A stretch of DNA of 22,018 bases. It comes from an uncultured Christensenella sp. (GTDB lineage Bacteria; Bacillota; Clostridia; Christensenellales; Borkfalkiaceae). Each line of letters opens with the position of its first letter. Position 1 is the first letter of the stretch. The stretch lies in assembly GCA_910579585.1 (NCBI GenBank), contig CAJTVA010000023.1, forward strand, positions 1 to 22,018. The letters are read 5' to 3'. The position numbers and the translations under genes were made by a program. Positions 1-6,816 of this stretch are shown in pieces. The notes below the pieces were generated by a model, which was given only the letters and a program-made list of their open reading frames with translations, was not told the DNA's origin and ran no database searches.

Positions 1-15
1 TCTACCGTTCATTAT

Positions 16-216
16 TTAGTCGGATACGCCCTCGTTGAGCTTTTCGAGAACCTTGTCCAAATCGTTGCCGTGAACGTAGACTGCCTGCTCTATCGTTTCG
101 CCGTGCGCCATTGCGCAACCTAAACAGTGCATACCTACAGCCTGTAAAATTTCTGCGCTGTTGGGGTTTATTTTAAGGCAGTCCGAAATTAAAGTATCCT
201 TGGTTATCTTTGCCAT
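16..216 (-). CDS. DUF1858 domain protein (CxxC redox-type small protein)
   Basis: This 66-residue protein spans a complete DUF1858 domain, a family often annotated as 'hybrid cluster protein-associated redox disulfide domain'. Residues 31-34 are CLGC, the CxxC pair that defines the family, preceded by the usual NPNSAEILQAVGMHC helix. The ATG is preceded by a GGAGA ribosome binding site at good spacing. The protein is small, soluble and probably cytoplasmic. The family's role is not well established; thiol/disulfide or metal chemistry is the usual assumption. It is divergently transcribed from the membrane protein gene starting at 344, and no hybrid-cluster protein gene is visible next to it, although the window ends 15 bases downstream. 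The family call is secure; the function is not. Confidence 0.88.
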   Translation of the reverse strand: MAKITKDTLISDCLKINPNSAEILQAVGMHCLGCAMAHGETIEQAVYVHGNDLDKVLEKLNEGVSD

Positions 217-247
217 ATTATTTCTCCGTTTATTTTTTATTATTGAC

Positions 248-276
248 AGTATACCACGGATTGCCGCTTTTTACAA
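248..276 (-). promoter_or_regulatory. Sigma-A-type promoter for the DUF1858 gene
   Basis: Read on the minus strand, TTGTAA (276-271) is followed after 17 bp by TATACT (253-248). The predicted start lies about 25 nt upstream of the ATG, leaving a short leader that carries the GGAGA ribosome binding site. This is a normal leadered arrangement, unlike the divergent gene at 344. Confidence 0.65.
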
Positions 277-308
277 GTATTTTTACCAAAACGCAGCAAA
301 ACTTTCCA

Positions 309-337
309 TTGACACGCACGGGCGTTTACTTTATAAT
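309..337 (+). promoter_or_regulatory. Consensus promoter giving a leaderless mRNA
   Basis: TTGACA (309-314), a 17-bp spacer and TATAAT (332-337) make a full-consensus vegetative promoter. Only six bases (338-343) separate TATAAT from the ATG at 344, so the expected transcription start is the A of the start codon. There is no room for a ribosome binding site. Confidence 0.8.
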
Positions 338-343
338 GTAATT

Positions 344-1810
344 ATGAAATTCAAAAGAATAAACGACATTGCGCTGAAAGTTTTGGCGGGGCTGTACCTT
401 GCGGTTTCGCTGGTTCTGACTTTCACCGTATCGGATTATTACATATTCAACCGTATAGGCGAGTTCAATTTCGTTTTCGTTTTCTGCCAATGGTTTAAAA
501 AGTGCGGGCTTTTGTTGATTCCGCTTGCCGTCTACTACAACAAGAAATGTTGCGCTGACATAGCAAAGTACTTTTTGCCCGTGTTCATAATAGTAAGCTG
601 TTGCACGTCCGGGTCATTCTTCGACGTAACGCTTTTAACCGACGGAGCGTCGCCCGCGCAAAAGGTTTTTGCAAGCATAAACGAGTTTATGCCCAAAGCC
701 GCGAATATGGCGCTTTTCTTTATCGCCTGCGTGGTGGAGCTTGCGTGCTGTGCGCTTCTGTTCGTACGCGACGGCTGGAAAGTGAACGCGAAAAGCTTTA
801 TCTACCTGCCCCTTGCGATAGTCGCGGTTATGCCGCTGAATATCTTCGAAAACTTCTTCGATATTTCCTCTATCCCGCAGGACAGCTTTTTAAGGTTCAG
901 GAATTTCACGGTTTGGCACTTTTTGGCGCTTGCGATACTCGTTGGGTTCACCGTCGGTTGCTACTACCTTTTAAAAAGGTTCGATAAAAAGAAACAGCAA
1001 GAGTTTTTGATTGCAGGTGCGATTGTTCTGCTTATTCAGTACCACAGCAAGGACTCGATGTTACTCGGCGACGGATACAACGTATATAACACGGTATTTG
1101 CGGCAATTCCGCTTTTTATCTGCAATATGGGCGTTTATGTTTCCAGCCTTTCGGTCATTTTGAAAAAGCGGGTGCTGTACGCAATATCGTTCTTCGTGCA
1201 TGCGGCGGGTGCGCTGACGGTGTTTATATACTTCGGCAAGGACGAAATGTCCAACTACGGAATTTTTTGCAGTTACTCGATTTTATACTTCTGTTTAACC
1301 CATTGTCTGCTGTTCGGGCTGTGCGTTTTGCCGTCCGCGCTCGGGCACTACAAGTTCAAACTCAAAGACTGCATTATCCCCATTGTTTACTACTGCTTCG
1401 TGATAATCTTTGCGACGGTGACTAGCGGACTTGTAAGCACTTTCCTTACGACTTACAGCTACGACGGATACACGATAGTTATTGGCGATTACGGCACGGC
1501 GGATATGTCGCCGCCGAACTACGCGTTTACTCAGGTCAACCCCTTGCCGCTGCCGTTCGATTACATACCATTCACAATCGGAAACTGCACTTTCTACCTG
1601 TCGTACCTGATTGCGCTGTACGCTGTTTATGTCGGGCTGTTCTGGATATTTACCGGCGGTTACTACGCATTTTTGGCCGTTCGTCGGCGCATATTCGGGG
1701 GGCAACCGCAAAAATCGCCCGTCCCCGTCGTACCCATAGCGCTTTCCGAAGCCGCGGCGACGGAAAACGAAGAAGTTTTACCCGAAAACGAGGAAGAAAA
1801 AGTCGGTTAA
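344..1810 (+). CDS. Large polytopic membrane protein, YwaF-like C-terminal half
   Basis: This 488-residue protein is almost entirely hydrophobic helices (roughly 10-12) and ends in an acidic, Glu-rich cytoplasmic-looking tail. The C-terminal half, from about residue 240, resembles the YwaF/TIGR02206 integral membrane family: helices around 'IPLFICNMGVYVSSL', a conserved His in 'FCLTHCLLFG', and a late 'PPNYAF' segment where YwaF proteins have a 'NYMF'-like motif. The N-terminal half has more helices and no match I recognise, so it is about twice the usual YwaF length. An in-frame open stretch runs upstream to 161, but it would start upstream of the perfect promoter at 309-337, so ATG 344 is chosen. 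The gene is convergent with the phosphate transporter gene. No function is assigned. Confidence 0.6.
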   Translation: MKFKRINDIALKVLAGLYLAVSLVLTFTVSDYYIFNRIGEFNFVFVFCQWFKKCGLLLIPLAVYYNKKCCADIAKYFLPVFIIVSCCTSGSFFDVTLLTDGASPAQKVFASINEFMPKAANMALFFIACVVELACCALLFVRDGWKVNAKSFIYLPLAIVAVMPLNIFENFFDISSIPQDSFLRFRNFTVWHFLALAILVGFTVGCYYLLKRFDKKKQQEFLIAGAIVLLIQYHSKDSMLLGDGYNVYNTVFAAIPLFICNMGVYVSSLSVILKKRVLYAISFFVHAAGALTVFIYFGKDEMSNYGIFCSYSILYFCLTHCLLFGLCVLPSALGHYKFKLKDCIIPIVYYCFVIIFATVTSGLVSTFLTTYSYDGYTIVIGDYGTADMSPPNYAFTQVNPLPLPFDYIPFTIGNCTFYLSYLIALYAVYVGLFWIFTGGYYAFLAVRRRIFGGQPQKSPVPVVPIALSEAAATENEEVLPENEEEKVG

Positions 1811-1832
1811 CCCCGATATATGCTTAAAATAA

Positions 1833-1861
1833 CGCCCTTGGCGCAGGTTGCGCCAAGGGCG
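1833..1861. terminator. Bidirectional terminator hairpin between convergent genes
   Basis: A perfect 13-bp stem (arms 1833-1845 and 1849-1861) with a 3-nt loop lies between the stop at 1810 and the convergent stop at 1874. An A-rich flank on the left and a T-rich flank on the right allow it to serve both strands, although the U-tracts are interrupted. Confidence 0.8.
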
Positions 1862-1873
1862 ATTTATTATGCT

Positions 1874-3595
1874 TTAACTGTGATAGGTTTTTGTAGAATT
1901 AGCTATATTATTCATATGGTCGGCAATACGCTCCATATTGATTGCAAGTTGCAAATAGATTGCGCCCGCTTCGGGATTGCAACTTTCTTCGGTAGCACGC
2001 TTCAAGTGCGCCTGTTGCATCTTTACACAACACTCGTCGGTGGCGGATTCTTCGCGCTCGACGTTGGGAAGATAGCGGGTATCCAATTCCCCGAAAACCT
2101 TTTCAACGCTTTGGTAAAGCGCTGTAACGTGCTCGTCCATTTCGAGAATTTCGGCTTTGGCGGCTTCCGAAAACTGGGCTTTGTCCTCCGCCATTTTTAC
2201 CGCGTACTCGACTATGTTTTCCGCGTAGTCGCCTATCCTTTCGACGTCGGAAGCGACGTGGTAGAAAGACGAAACCTTCTTCTCGTCGGATTCAGCCAAA
2301 TCCTCTAACGAAAGCTTGACGAGGAACGACGAAATGAAACTGTTGTAATCGTTAATGTTCTTCTCGACGGCGGCAAACTCTTCTACGGCGTCAGTCTTGC
2401 CGTTTAAAAGCATATCTAAGGAACGTTTGTAGTTTTCGAAAGCGAGCTTGCCCATATGTAAAAGCTCTTTTCTGACCTGTCCTACGGCAATCGCGGGGGT
2501 CTTTAACAGACGTTTATCGAGTACGCCGTGCTCTTCCTCGCCCTCCGGTTTGGACTTTTTGTCCGGCACGATTAGGCAGGCAAGCTTTACAAGCCAGTTT
2601 ATAAAAGGAAGCAAAAGCGCCGTAGTAAGCAGATTGAACACCATATGGAAAATCGCAATCTGCCAGGAAATGGCGGGGATAAACGAATTAAGGAAATCTG
2701 CGACATAGCCGCTTGTGAAAGCGAGCGGTATTATGAAAATTATGCTGCCTATTACGTTAAACAACAAGTGAACGATTGCCGTTCTTCTCGCGTTAACGCT
2801 TGCGCCCAAGGACGAGAAAAGCGCGGTAACGCAGGTACCGACGTTTGTGCCGAGGATAATGAACATTGCCATCGGCAGGGAAATAAGCCCCGAGCTTGCA
2901 AGCGAAATGGCAATTGCAGTTATCGCCGCGGACGACTGCATGAGCCCCGTCAACGCCGCGCCCAGAAGGAATAAAACTATTATTTCCCAGGTCAAAACGT
3001 CTTTGCCGTAGCCTATCGAGATAAATACGTTTTCGACAGAGCCCTTTATTCCCTCGTCGGTAAGCATAGTGCCCATCGAGGAGGACATAACGTTCATACC
3101 GATAAATATAAGCCCCAAGCCCTGAAAAATGGCGCCGATTCGCTTGATTTTGTCTTTTTTGCAGAGCATCGACATCAGAACGCCGACAAACGCGACAAAC
3201 GCGAACAGCGCGGTTATTTCGAACTCCGCGCCCGCCGTGGATATCGCGGTTATGAAAGCCGTTACGGTCGTGCCTATATTCGCGCCCATAATGACCGAAA
3301 CCGCTTGGGTAAGCGTCATAAGCCCGACGTTAACGAAGCCCACAATCATAACGGTCGTCGCCGAAGAGCTTGTGACTATCGCCGTGACCGCCGCGCCGGT
3401 ACCGACGCCCAAAAAGCGGTTCTTCGTTGCCTTTGCCATAAGTCTGCGCATAGATTTGCCCGCCGCGGTTTCGAGGTTGCCGCCCATCATATTCATACCG
3501 ATGATGAACGCCGCCACTCCGCCGAACAAAAGCAGCATACTATTTAAAATTGTCAGTATCTCGGACGTGCCAAGCGCCAGAAGAGAACTTGCCAT
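1874..3595 (-). CDS. Na+/phosphate cotransporter with C-terminal PhoU-like domain
   Basis: This 573-residue protein belongs to the NptA/YjbB (SLC34-like) family. Two inverted Na/Pi-cotransporter repeats are visible. The first carries TSSSAT (about residues 75-80) followed by GANIGTT (104-110). The second carries QSSA (220-223) followed by GTNVGT (249-254). These serine-rich motifs are the substrate-binding signatures of the family. Membrane helices fill residues 12-345. A charged linker then leads to a helical PhoU-like domain (about 375-570) predicted in the cytoplasm. The expected role is sodium-coupled phosphate movement across the membrane; direction and regulation are not visible. The start has only a weak GAGAG ribosome binding site. 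No pst or pho genes are adjacent. Confidence 0.93.
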   Translation of the reverse strand: MASSLLALGTSEILTILNSMLLLFGGVAAFIIGMNMMGGNLETAAGKSMRRLMAKATKNRFLGVGTGAAVTAIVTSSSATTVMIVGFVNVGLMTLTQAVSVIMGANIGTTVTAFITAISTAGAEFEITALFAFVAFVGVLMSMLCKKDKIKRIGAIFQGLGLIFIGMNVMSSSMGTMLTDEGIKGSVENVFISIGYGKDVLTWEIIVLFLLGAALTGLMQSSAAITAIAISLASSGLISLPMAMFIILGTNVGTCVTALFSSLGASVNARRTAIVHLLFNVIGSIIFIIPLAFTSGYVADFLNSFIPAISWQIAIFHMVFNLLTTALLLPFINWLVKLACLIVPDKKSKPEGEEEHGVLDKRLLKTPAIAVGQVRKELLHMGKLAFENYKRSLDMLLNGKTDAVEEFAAVEKNINDYNSFISSFLVKLSLEDLAESDEKKVSSFYHVASDVERIGDYAENIVEYAVKMAEDKAQFSEAAKAEILEMDEHVTALYQSVEKVFGELDTRYLPNVEREESATDECCVKMQQAHLKRATEESCNPEAGAIYLQLAINMERIADHMNNIANSTKTYHS

Positions 3596-3653
3596 AAAAT
3601 ACTCTCTCGTTTATTTTCGCCTTTCTTCTTTTTTGTAATTGTCACCGATTAAT

Positions 3654-3683
3654 ATTGTAACTTATCTTATCAAGCGTTGTCAA
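3654..3683 (-). promoter_or_regulatory. Promoter for the Na/Pi cotransporter gene
   Basis: On the minus strand, TTGACA (3683-3678) is followed by TACAAT (3659-3654) after 18 bp, leaving a leader of about 50 nt before the ATG at 3595. It is divergent from the trmL promoter, and the two together occupy the 3596-3751 gap. Confidence 0.6.
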
Positions 3684-3716
3684 ATGAAATTTTATAGTTA
3701 CGGCGCCCGTAACGGT

Positions 3717-3745
3717 TTGCAAATCGCTTGAAATTATATTATAAT
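3717..3745 (+). promoter_or_regulatory. Promoter giving a leaderless trmL mRNA
   Basis: TTGCAA (3717-3722), a 17-bp spacer and TATAAT (3740-3745) are followed by exactly six bases and the ATG at 3752. The start codon is fixed by family alignment (MFNVVLVEPEIPQNTGN is the canonical TrmL N-terminus), so the predicted mRNA has no leader. Confidence 0.78.
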
Positions 3746-3751
3746 ACGGTT

Positions 3752-4246
3752 ATGTTTAACGTAGTGTTGGTTGAGCCCGAAATTCCGCAAAACACGGGCA
3801 ACATAGTCAGAACGTGCGCCGCTACGGGTTGCAAGCTGCACCTCGTGCGCCCTTTGGGCTTCGAGGTTACGGACAAACACTTAAAACGCGCGGGGCTGGA
3901 CTATTGGAAAGACGCGGATATTTTCTATTACGACAACTTCGACGAGGTTTTAAATAAATTTCCGTCCTCCTCCTTCTACTTTTTTACGACGAAAGCGCGT
4001 AAAAATTATTCCGAAGCTTCATACAAAGCGGGCGATTTTTTCGTGTTCGGCAAGGAAACGCGCGGACTGCCCGAAGAGCTTTTGATTAAGCACCCCGACG
4101 ACTGCGTGAGGATACCTATGCTGAACGACACGAGAAGCCTTAATCTTTCTAATTCGGTTGCGATTGCCGTCTACGAGGGATTGCGGCAACAAGGTTTCAA
4201 GGGGTTTAATACCGCAGGCAACTTGCACAGGCTAAGTTGGGATTGA
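3752..4246 (+). CDS. trmL: tRNA (cytidine(34)-2'-O)-methyltransferase TrmL (SPOUT family)
   Basis: At 164 residues this matches the usual TrmL length. It is expected to methylate the 2'-OH of the wobble nucleotide in leucine tRNAs using S-adenosylmethionine, as a dimer with a trefoil-knot fold. Visible SpoU/SPOUT motifs are EPEIPQNTGNIVRTCAATG near the N-terminus, FGKETRGLPEELL in the middle, and RIPMLNDTRSLNLSNSVAIAVYEGLRQ at the C-terminus, where the cofactor knot forms. ATG 3752 is chosen over the further-upstream in-frame ATG (3728) because it gives the canonical N-terminus and because the promoter overlaps the longer version. It is followed by rdgB, whose own promoter overlaps this gene's stop codon. 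Confidence 0.95.
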   Translation: MFNVVLVEPEIPQNTGNIVRTCAATGCKLHLVRPLGFEVTDKHLKRAGLDYWKDADIFYYDNFDEVLNKFPSSSFYFFTTKARKNYSEASYKAGDFFVFGKETRGLPEELLIKHPDDCVRIPMLNDTRSLNLSNSVAIAVYEGLRQQGFKGFNTAGNLHRLSWD

Positions 4247-4271
4247 CTTTTATATATTTGTATATTATAAT
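4243..4271 (+). promoter_or_regulatory. Promoter giving a leaderless rdgB mRNA, embedded in the trmL stop
   Basis: TTGACT (4243-4248) contains the TGA stop of trmL (4244-4246). After a 17-bp spacer comes TATAAT (4266-4271), then six bases and the ATG at 4278. The geometry is identical to the promoters at 309-337, 3717-3745 and 19553-19581. Confidence 0.78.
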
Positions 4272-4277
4272 TTAATT

Positions 4278-4847
4278 ATGGAATTCAGTAAAATCGCGGT
4301 TGCCAGCGGCAACGACGGCAAGATTGCCGAGATAAAGAGCATTTTTACGGACGTGGAAATAATTTCTATGCACGAGCTAGGCTTTACCGACGAAATAGAA
4401 GAAACGGGAAAAACGTTCAAAGAAAACGCAAAAATCAAGGCGGAAACGATTGCGAAAAAGTACAATCTTCCCACCCTTTCGGACGACTCCGGACTTTGCG
4501 TAGAGGGCTTGAACGGAGCGCCCGGAATTTACTCCGCACGGTTTTCGGGCGAGGGCCCCGCGGAAAACCGCAAACTGCTTTTAAAGAGAATGGAGCACGT
4601 TTACGACAGGCGCGCATACTTCGAAAGCGCGGTTTGTCTTTGTACGCCCGACGGCAAGACCTACTTCGGTCAGGGCAGGACGTACGGTAAAATTTTATAC
4701 GAAGAAATAGGCACAAACGGCTTCGGTTACGACAGTCTGTTTTTCTCCGACGATTTGAAAAAGTCTTTCGGGCTTGCGACCGACGACGAGAAGAACTCCG
4801 TTTCCCACCGTTTCCGCGCGCTTGCCGATTTGCGGTCTAAGCTGTGA
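4278..4847 (+). CDS. rdgB: XTP/dITP diphosphatase (RdgB/HAM1 family)
   Basis: At 189 residues this is a full-length member of the Ham1/RdgB family, cytosolic enzymes that hydrolyse dITP, XTP and ITP to monophosphates and keep deaminated purines out of DNA and RNA. Signatures are ASGNDGK near the N-terminus (residues 9-15), the metal-binding SDDSGLCVEGLNGAPGIYSARFSG block (68-91), GTNGFGYDSLF (145-155; more usually GTGGFGYDP) and SHR (176-178). The start is confirmed by the canonical N-terminus. The stop overlaps the GTG start of the phosphodiesterase gene in a 4-base GTGA, so the two are probably co-translated; this rdgB-yfcE pairing is common in Firmicutes. Confidence 0.96.
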   Translation: MEFSKIAVASGNDGKIAEIKSIFTDVEIISMHELGFTDEIEETGKTFKENAKIKAETIAKKYNLPTLSDDSGLCVEGLNGAPGIYSARFSGEGPAENRKLLLKRMEHVYDRRAYFESAVCLCTPDGKTYFGQGRTYGKILYEEIGTNGFGYDSLFFSDDLKKSFGLATDDEKNSVSHRFRALADLRSKL

Positions 4848-5311
4848 AAACTGCGGTTGTAATTTCCGATTCGCACGGGAATATGCGCCAAATAACGGCT
4901 TTGAACGGCATATTCGAAGAGTGCGACTATATAATGCATTTAGGCGATACTTCGGGCGACGGCGCGCGGATAAAAAGTCAATTCGGGAACAAAACAATTC
5001 TTGTAAACGGTAATTGCGACCCCGTAAAGCTCGGCGAGGACGAAGTCGTGCTGGAAATAGGGGGCGTAAGAATTTTCGCAACCCACGGGCACCTTTATTC
5101 GGCGAAAACCACGTTAAATCGGCTATATTTGCGGGGCAACGAAGAAAACTGCCGTCTTGTTCTGTACGGGCACACCCATCGCGCACGTGAAGACAAAATC
5201 GACGGGGTAACGCTTATAAACCCGGGAAATTTAGCCCGTTATTCCCAGAACAGCTACTGCTATCTGGTCGTAAACGGCGATAAATTCGTCAGTAAAACCG
5301 TCTTTATTTAA
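4844..5311 (+). CDS. YfcE/MJ0936-family metallophosphodiesterase
   Basis: This 155-residue calcineurin-like phosphoesterase of the YfcE/MJ0936 family hydrolyses phosphodiester model substrates with two metal ions; the natural substrate is unclear. The metal ligands are all present: D9 and H11 in SDSHGN, D35 in HLGDT, N57 in VNGNCD, H81 in THGH, and H110/H112 in YGHTHRA, followed by the family's INPGN turn. The start is GTG at 4844, overlapping the rdgB stop by four bases, so translation is probably coupled. The protein is soluble and cytoplasmic. Confidence 0.93.
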   Translation: MKTAVVISDSHGNMRQITALNGIFEECDYIMHLGDTSGDGARIKSQFGNKTILVNGNCDPVKLGEDEVVLEIGGVRIFATHGHLYSAKTTLNRLYLRGNEENCRLVLYGHTHRAREDKIDGVTLINPGNLARYSQNSYCYLVVNGDKFVSKTVFI

Positions 5312-5711
5312 GGCATATATGCGGGTTCACGAAAATCTCGGCTATACTGCGTCTGCGATTTTCCGTGATTTTCAGGGGCTTTTCTCAAACGGCGCAAAGT
5401 AAACGCCGTTTTCGGGCACCGCGACTGCGCGTATAATGCGCAGCGCTCACCTCTGACGACAAAACAGCGCACTGCTCTATTTTGAGAATTTCGTCCTCGC
5501 CCCTCGTGCCGCAATCTTTAAGGGCACACACGCATATAATCTGCACATTAATATCTGAATCTTTTACAATAAGGTGTGCAGAGCATCGCTTCGCTCGCGT
5601 GCGGCACTTCACCCTACTGAGGCGAAGGGGTTCGCAAATCGAGTGCGTTAAGCAAAAAGCTCGGTTTTTGCTTACGCCGTTAATTTATTTATAAAATTAA
5701 GAGGTTCTGTC
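5312..5711. other. 400-bp intergenic region without a convincing gene
   Basis: No open reading frame here has a ribosome binding site plus a recognisable protein. Visible structure includes the palindrome GCATATATGC (5313-5322), a GATTTTC direct repeat (5357-5363, 5367-5373) complementary to 5331-5337, an AAACGGCG/CGCCGTTT hairpin (5387-5411), a CTGCGC/GCGCAG hairpin (5425-5443) and an AAGCAAAAA/TTTTTGCTT hairpin (5650-5673). The last of these merges into the promoter of the next gene. The region could be a decayed gene, a non-autonomous repeat element or a structured RNA; the sequence alone does not decide. Confidence 0.5.
5668..5695 (+). promoter_or_regulatory. Putative promoter for the membrane protein gene at 5712
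   Basis: TTGCTT (5668-5673) and TATAAA (5690-5695) are separated by 16 bp. The -35 lies in the descending arm of the hairpin 5650-5673. A GAGG ribosome binding site (5701-5704) follows before the TTG start. Confidence 0.45.
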
Positions 5712-6683
5712 TTGAAATTTAAGCACGCGTTTCACGTATTCGTGGACAACTTCCCTGTAATATATAAACAGCTTTTGTACAGGCTCGTAGTTTTGCTGAT
5801 AGCGGGCGTTATCTGCGCAATCGGCGTTTACCCGTTTATAAGAGAGCTAATCGACTCCGCACAGTTCAACTCGCTTTTGGACGGCGTCAAAGGGTTTGTA
5901 ACCAAGCTTCTTGACGGCGAAGTTTTAGAGCTTCAATCCCTTTCCGAGAGGGTCAAAACCGCATACGCGGAACTTTTGGAGCTTCTTAGCACGAAATCGA
6001 CGCAGGCTGTTTTAAGCGGTTTGCTTCTTTTGCTTATTATAATTATTTCTAAGTGGTTCGCCGGGCTCGGCAATTTTGCCACTGCATCGGTCATAAACGA
6101 CAAAATGGCTTTGCGGGCGAAACAACCGTTTTTGGGAACCCTAATAAAGAACCTGAAGAGCGCGGCGGCGTATAACGCGATTTACGTGCCCCTGTCCACC
6201 CTTTACGACTTAATAGTATTCGTTGCAATGTTCTGCCTCTTCTTCGTGCTATTGAACAGCGTATTGTACTTCTTTATCTGCCTTTTCTTCTTCGTGCTTG
6301 CGGTGACGTTCGCCATAACGGTGAAAATGACTTTAACCTCCGACTGGCTGCCCGCTATTATCCGCGGCAAGATGGGTCAGGGCGCGGCGATTAAATACGC
6401 TTTCTCGCGCAAGAATAAAGATACGCTCAACGTGATGTCGAATTTCTCGGTAATAGTCATACTCGTTTTCGCACTGAATATGGCGGCGCTTGTCCTCACC
6501 CTCGGCGTGGGCTTGCTTCTGTCCGTTCCGTCGAGCTATGCGATAATTATCTGTTTCGAGCTGGTGAACTACTACGACAGGGAAGAAATTAAATACTCCG
6601 TCGATAAAAATACGATAATTGCGCCCGCAAGGGAACGCACTCTCTCCCGCGAAGAATTTTTCCGCGGCGACGACAAAGACTAA
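5712..6683 (+). CDS. Hypothetical multi-pass membrane protein
   Basis: This 323-residue protein has about six hydrophobic segments: one near residues 22-45, one near 100-120, a pair around 160-205, and a pair around 240-285. A hydrophilic stretch (50-95) follows the first helix and a charged tail ends in GDDKD. I do not recognise a family. The start is TTG at 5712 with GAGG seven bases upstream; no ATG occurs near the N-terminus and the LKFKHAFHVF leader looks natural. A strong terminator follows, so it is probably a single-gene unit. Confidence 0.75.
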   Translation: MKFKHAFHVFVDNFPVIYKQLLYRLVVLLIAGVICAIGVYPFIRELIDSAQFNSLLDGVKGFVTKLLDGEVLELQSLSERVKTAYAELLELLSTKSTQAVLSGLLLLLIIIISKWFAGLGNFATASVINDKMALRAKQPFLGTLIKNLKSAAAYNAIYVPLSTLYDLIVFVAMFCLFFVLLNSVLYFFICLFFFVLAVTFAITVKMTLTSDWLPAIIRGKMGQGAAIKYAFSRKNKDTLNVMSNFSVIVILVFALNMAALVLTLGVGLLLSVPSSYAIIICFELVNYYDREEIKYSVDKNTIIAPARERTLSREEFFRGDDKD

Positions 6684-6699
6684 TAAGCGCTATGCAATC

Positions 6700-6727
6700 A
6701 AAAAAACCGCCGTCTGGCGGTTTTTTT
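6700..6727. terminator. Rho-independent terminator
   Basis: Seven A, CCGCC, a GTCT loop, GGCGG and seven T form a compact hairpin with a clean U-tract just after the stop at 6683. The A-tract would also let it work on the opposite strand. Confidence 0.92.
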
Positions 6728-6759
6728 AACTATTTTAATAAATTTTTTTACATTCTCTC

Positions 6760-6811
6760 TTTACAACGCGGATATTTTTTTATATAATCAAATAAGGATA
6801 TACTCGGAGGG
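6760..6811 (+). promoter_or_regulatory. Promoter and ribosome binding site of the phosphosugar mutase gene
   Basis: TTTACA (6760-6765), a 17-bp spacer and TATAAT (6783-6788) predict a start near 6795. The short leader contains GGAGGG (6806-6811) five bases before the ATG at 6817. This is a conventional leadered start and a useful contrast with the leaderless genes. Confidence 0.8.
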
Positions 6812-6816
6812 AAATA

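Noticed and set aside
161..343. In-frame extension of the membrane protein to an ATG at 161
   Set aside because: It would run through the divergent promoter region and upstream of a perfect promoter ending six bases before ATG 344. The extra 61 residues overlap the DUF1858 gene on the other strand.
1820..2308. Plus-strand open frame of 162 codons over the Na/Pi transporter 3' end
   Set aside because: It begins before the terminator hairpin and runs through it, has no ribosome binding site, and lies opposite the well-supported PhoU-like domain.
5385..5612. Short minus-strand frame in the 5312-5711 gap (and overlapping frames on both strands)
   Set aside because: These have no Shine-Dalgarno site, no leaderless promoter geometry and no recognisable domain, and several equally long frames overlap, so none can be preferred as a gene.
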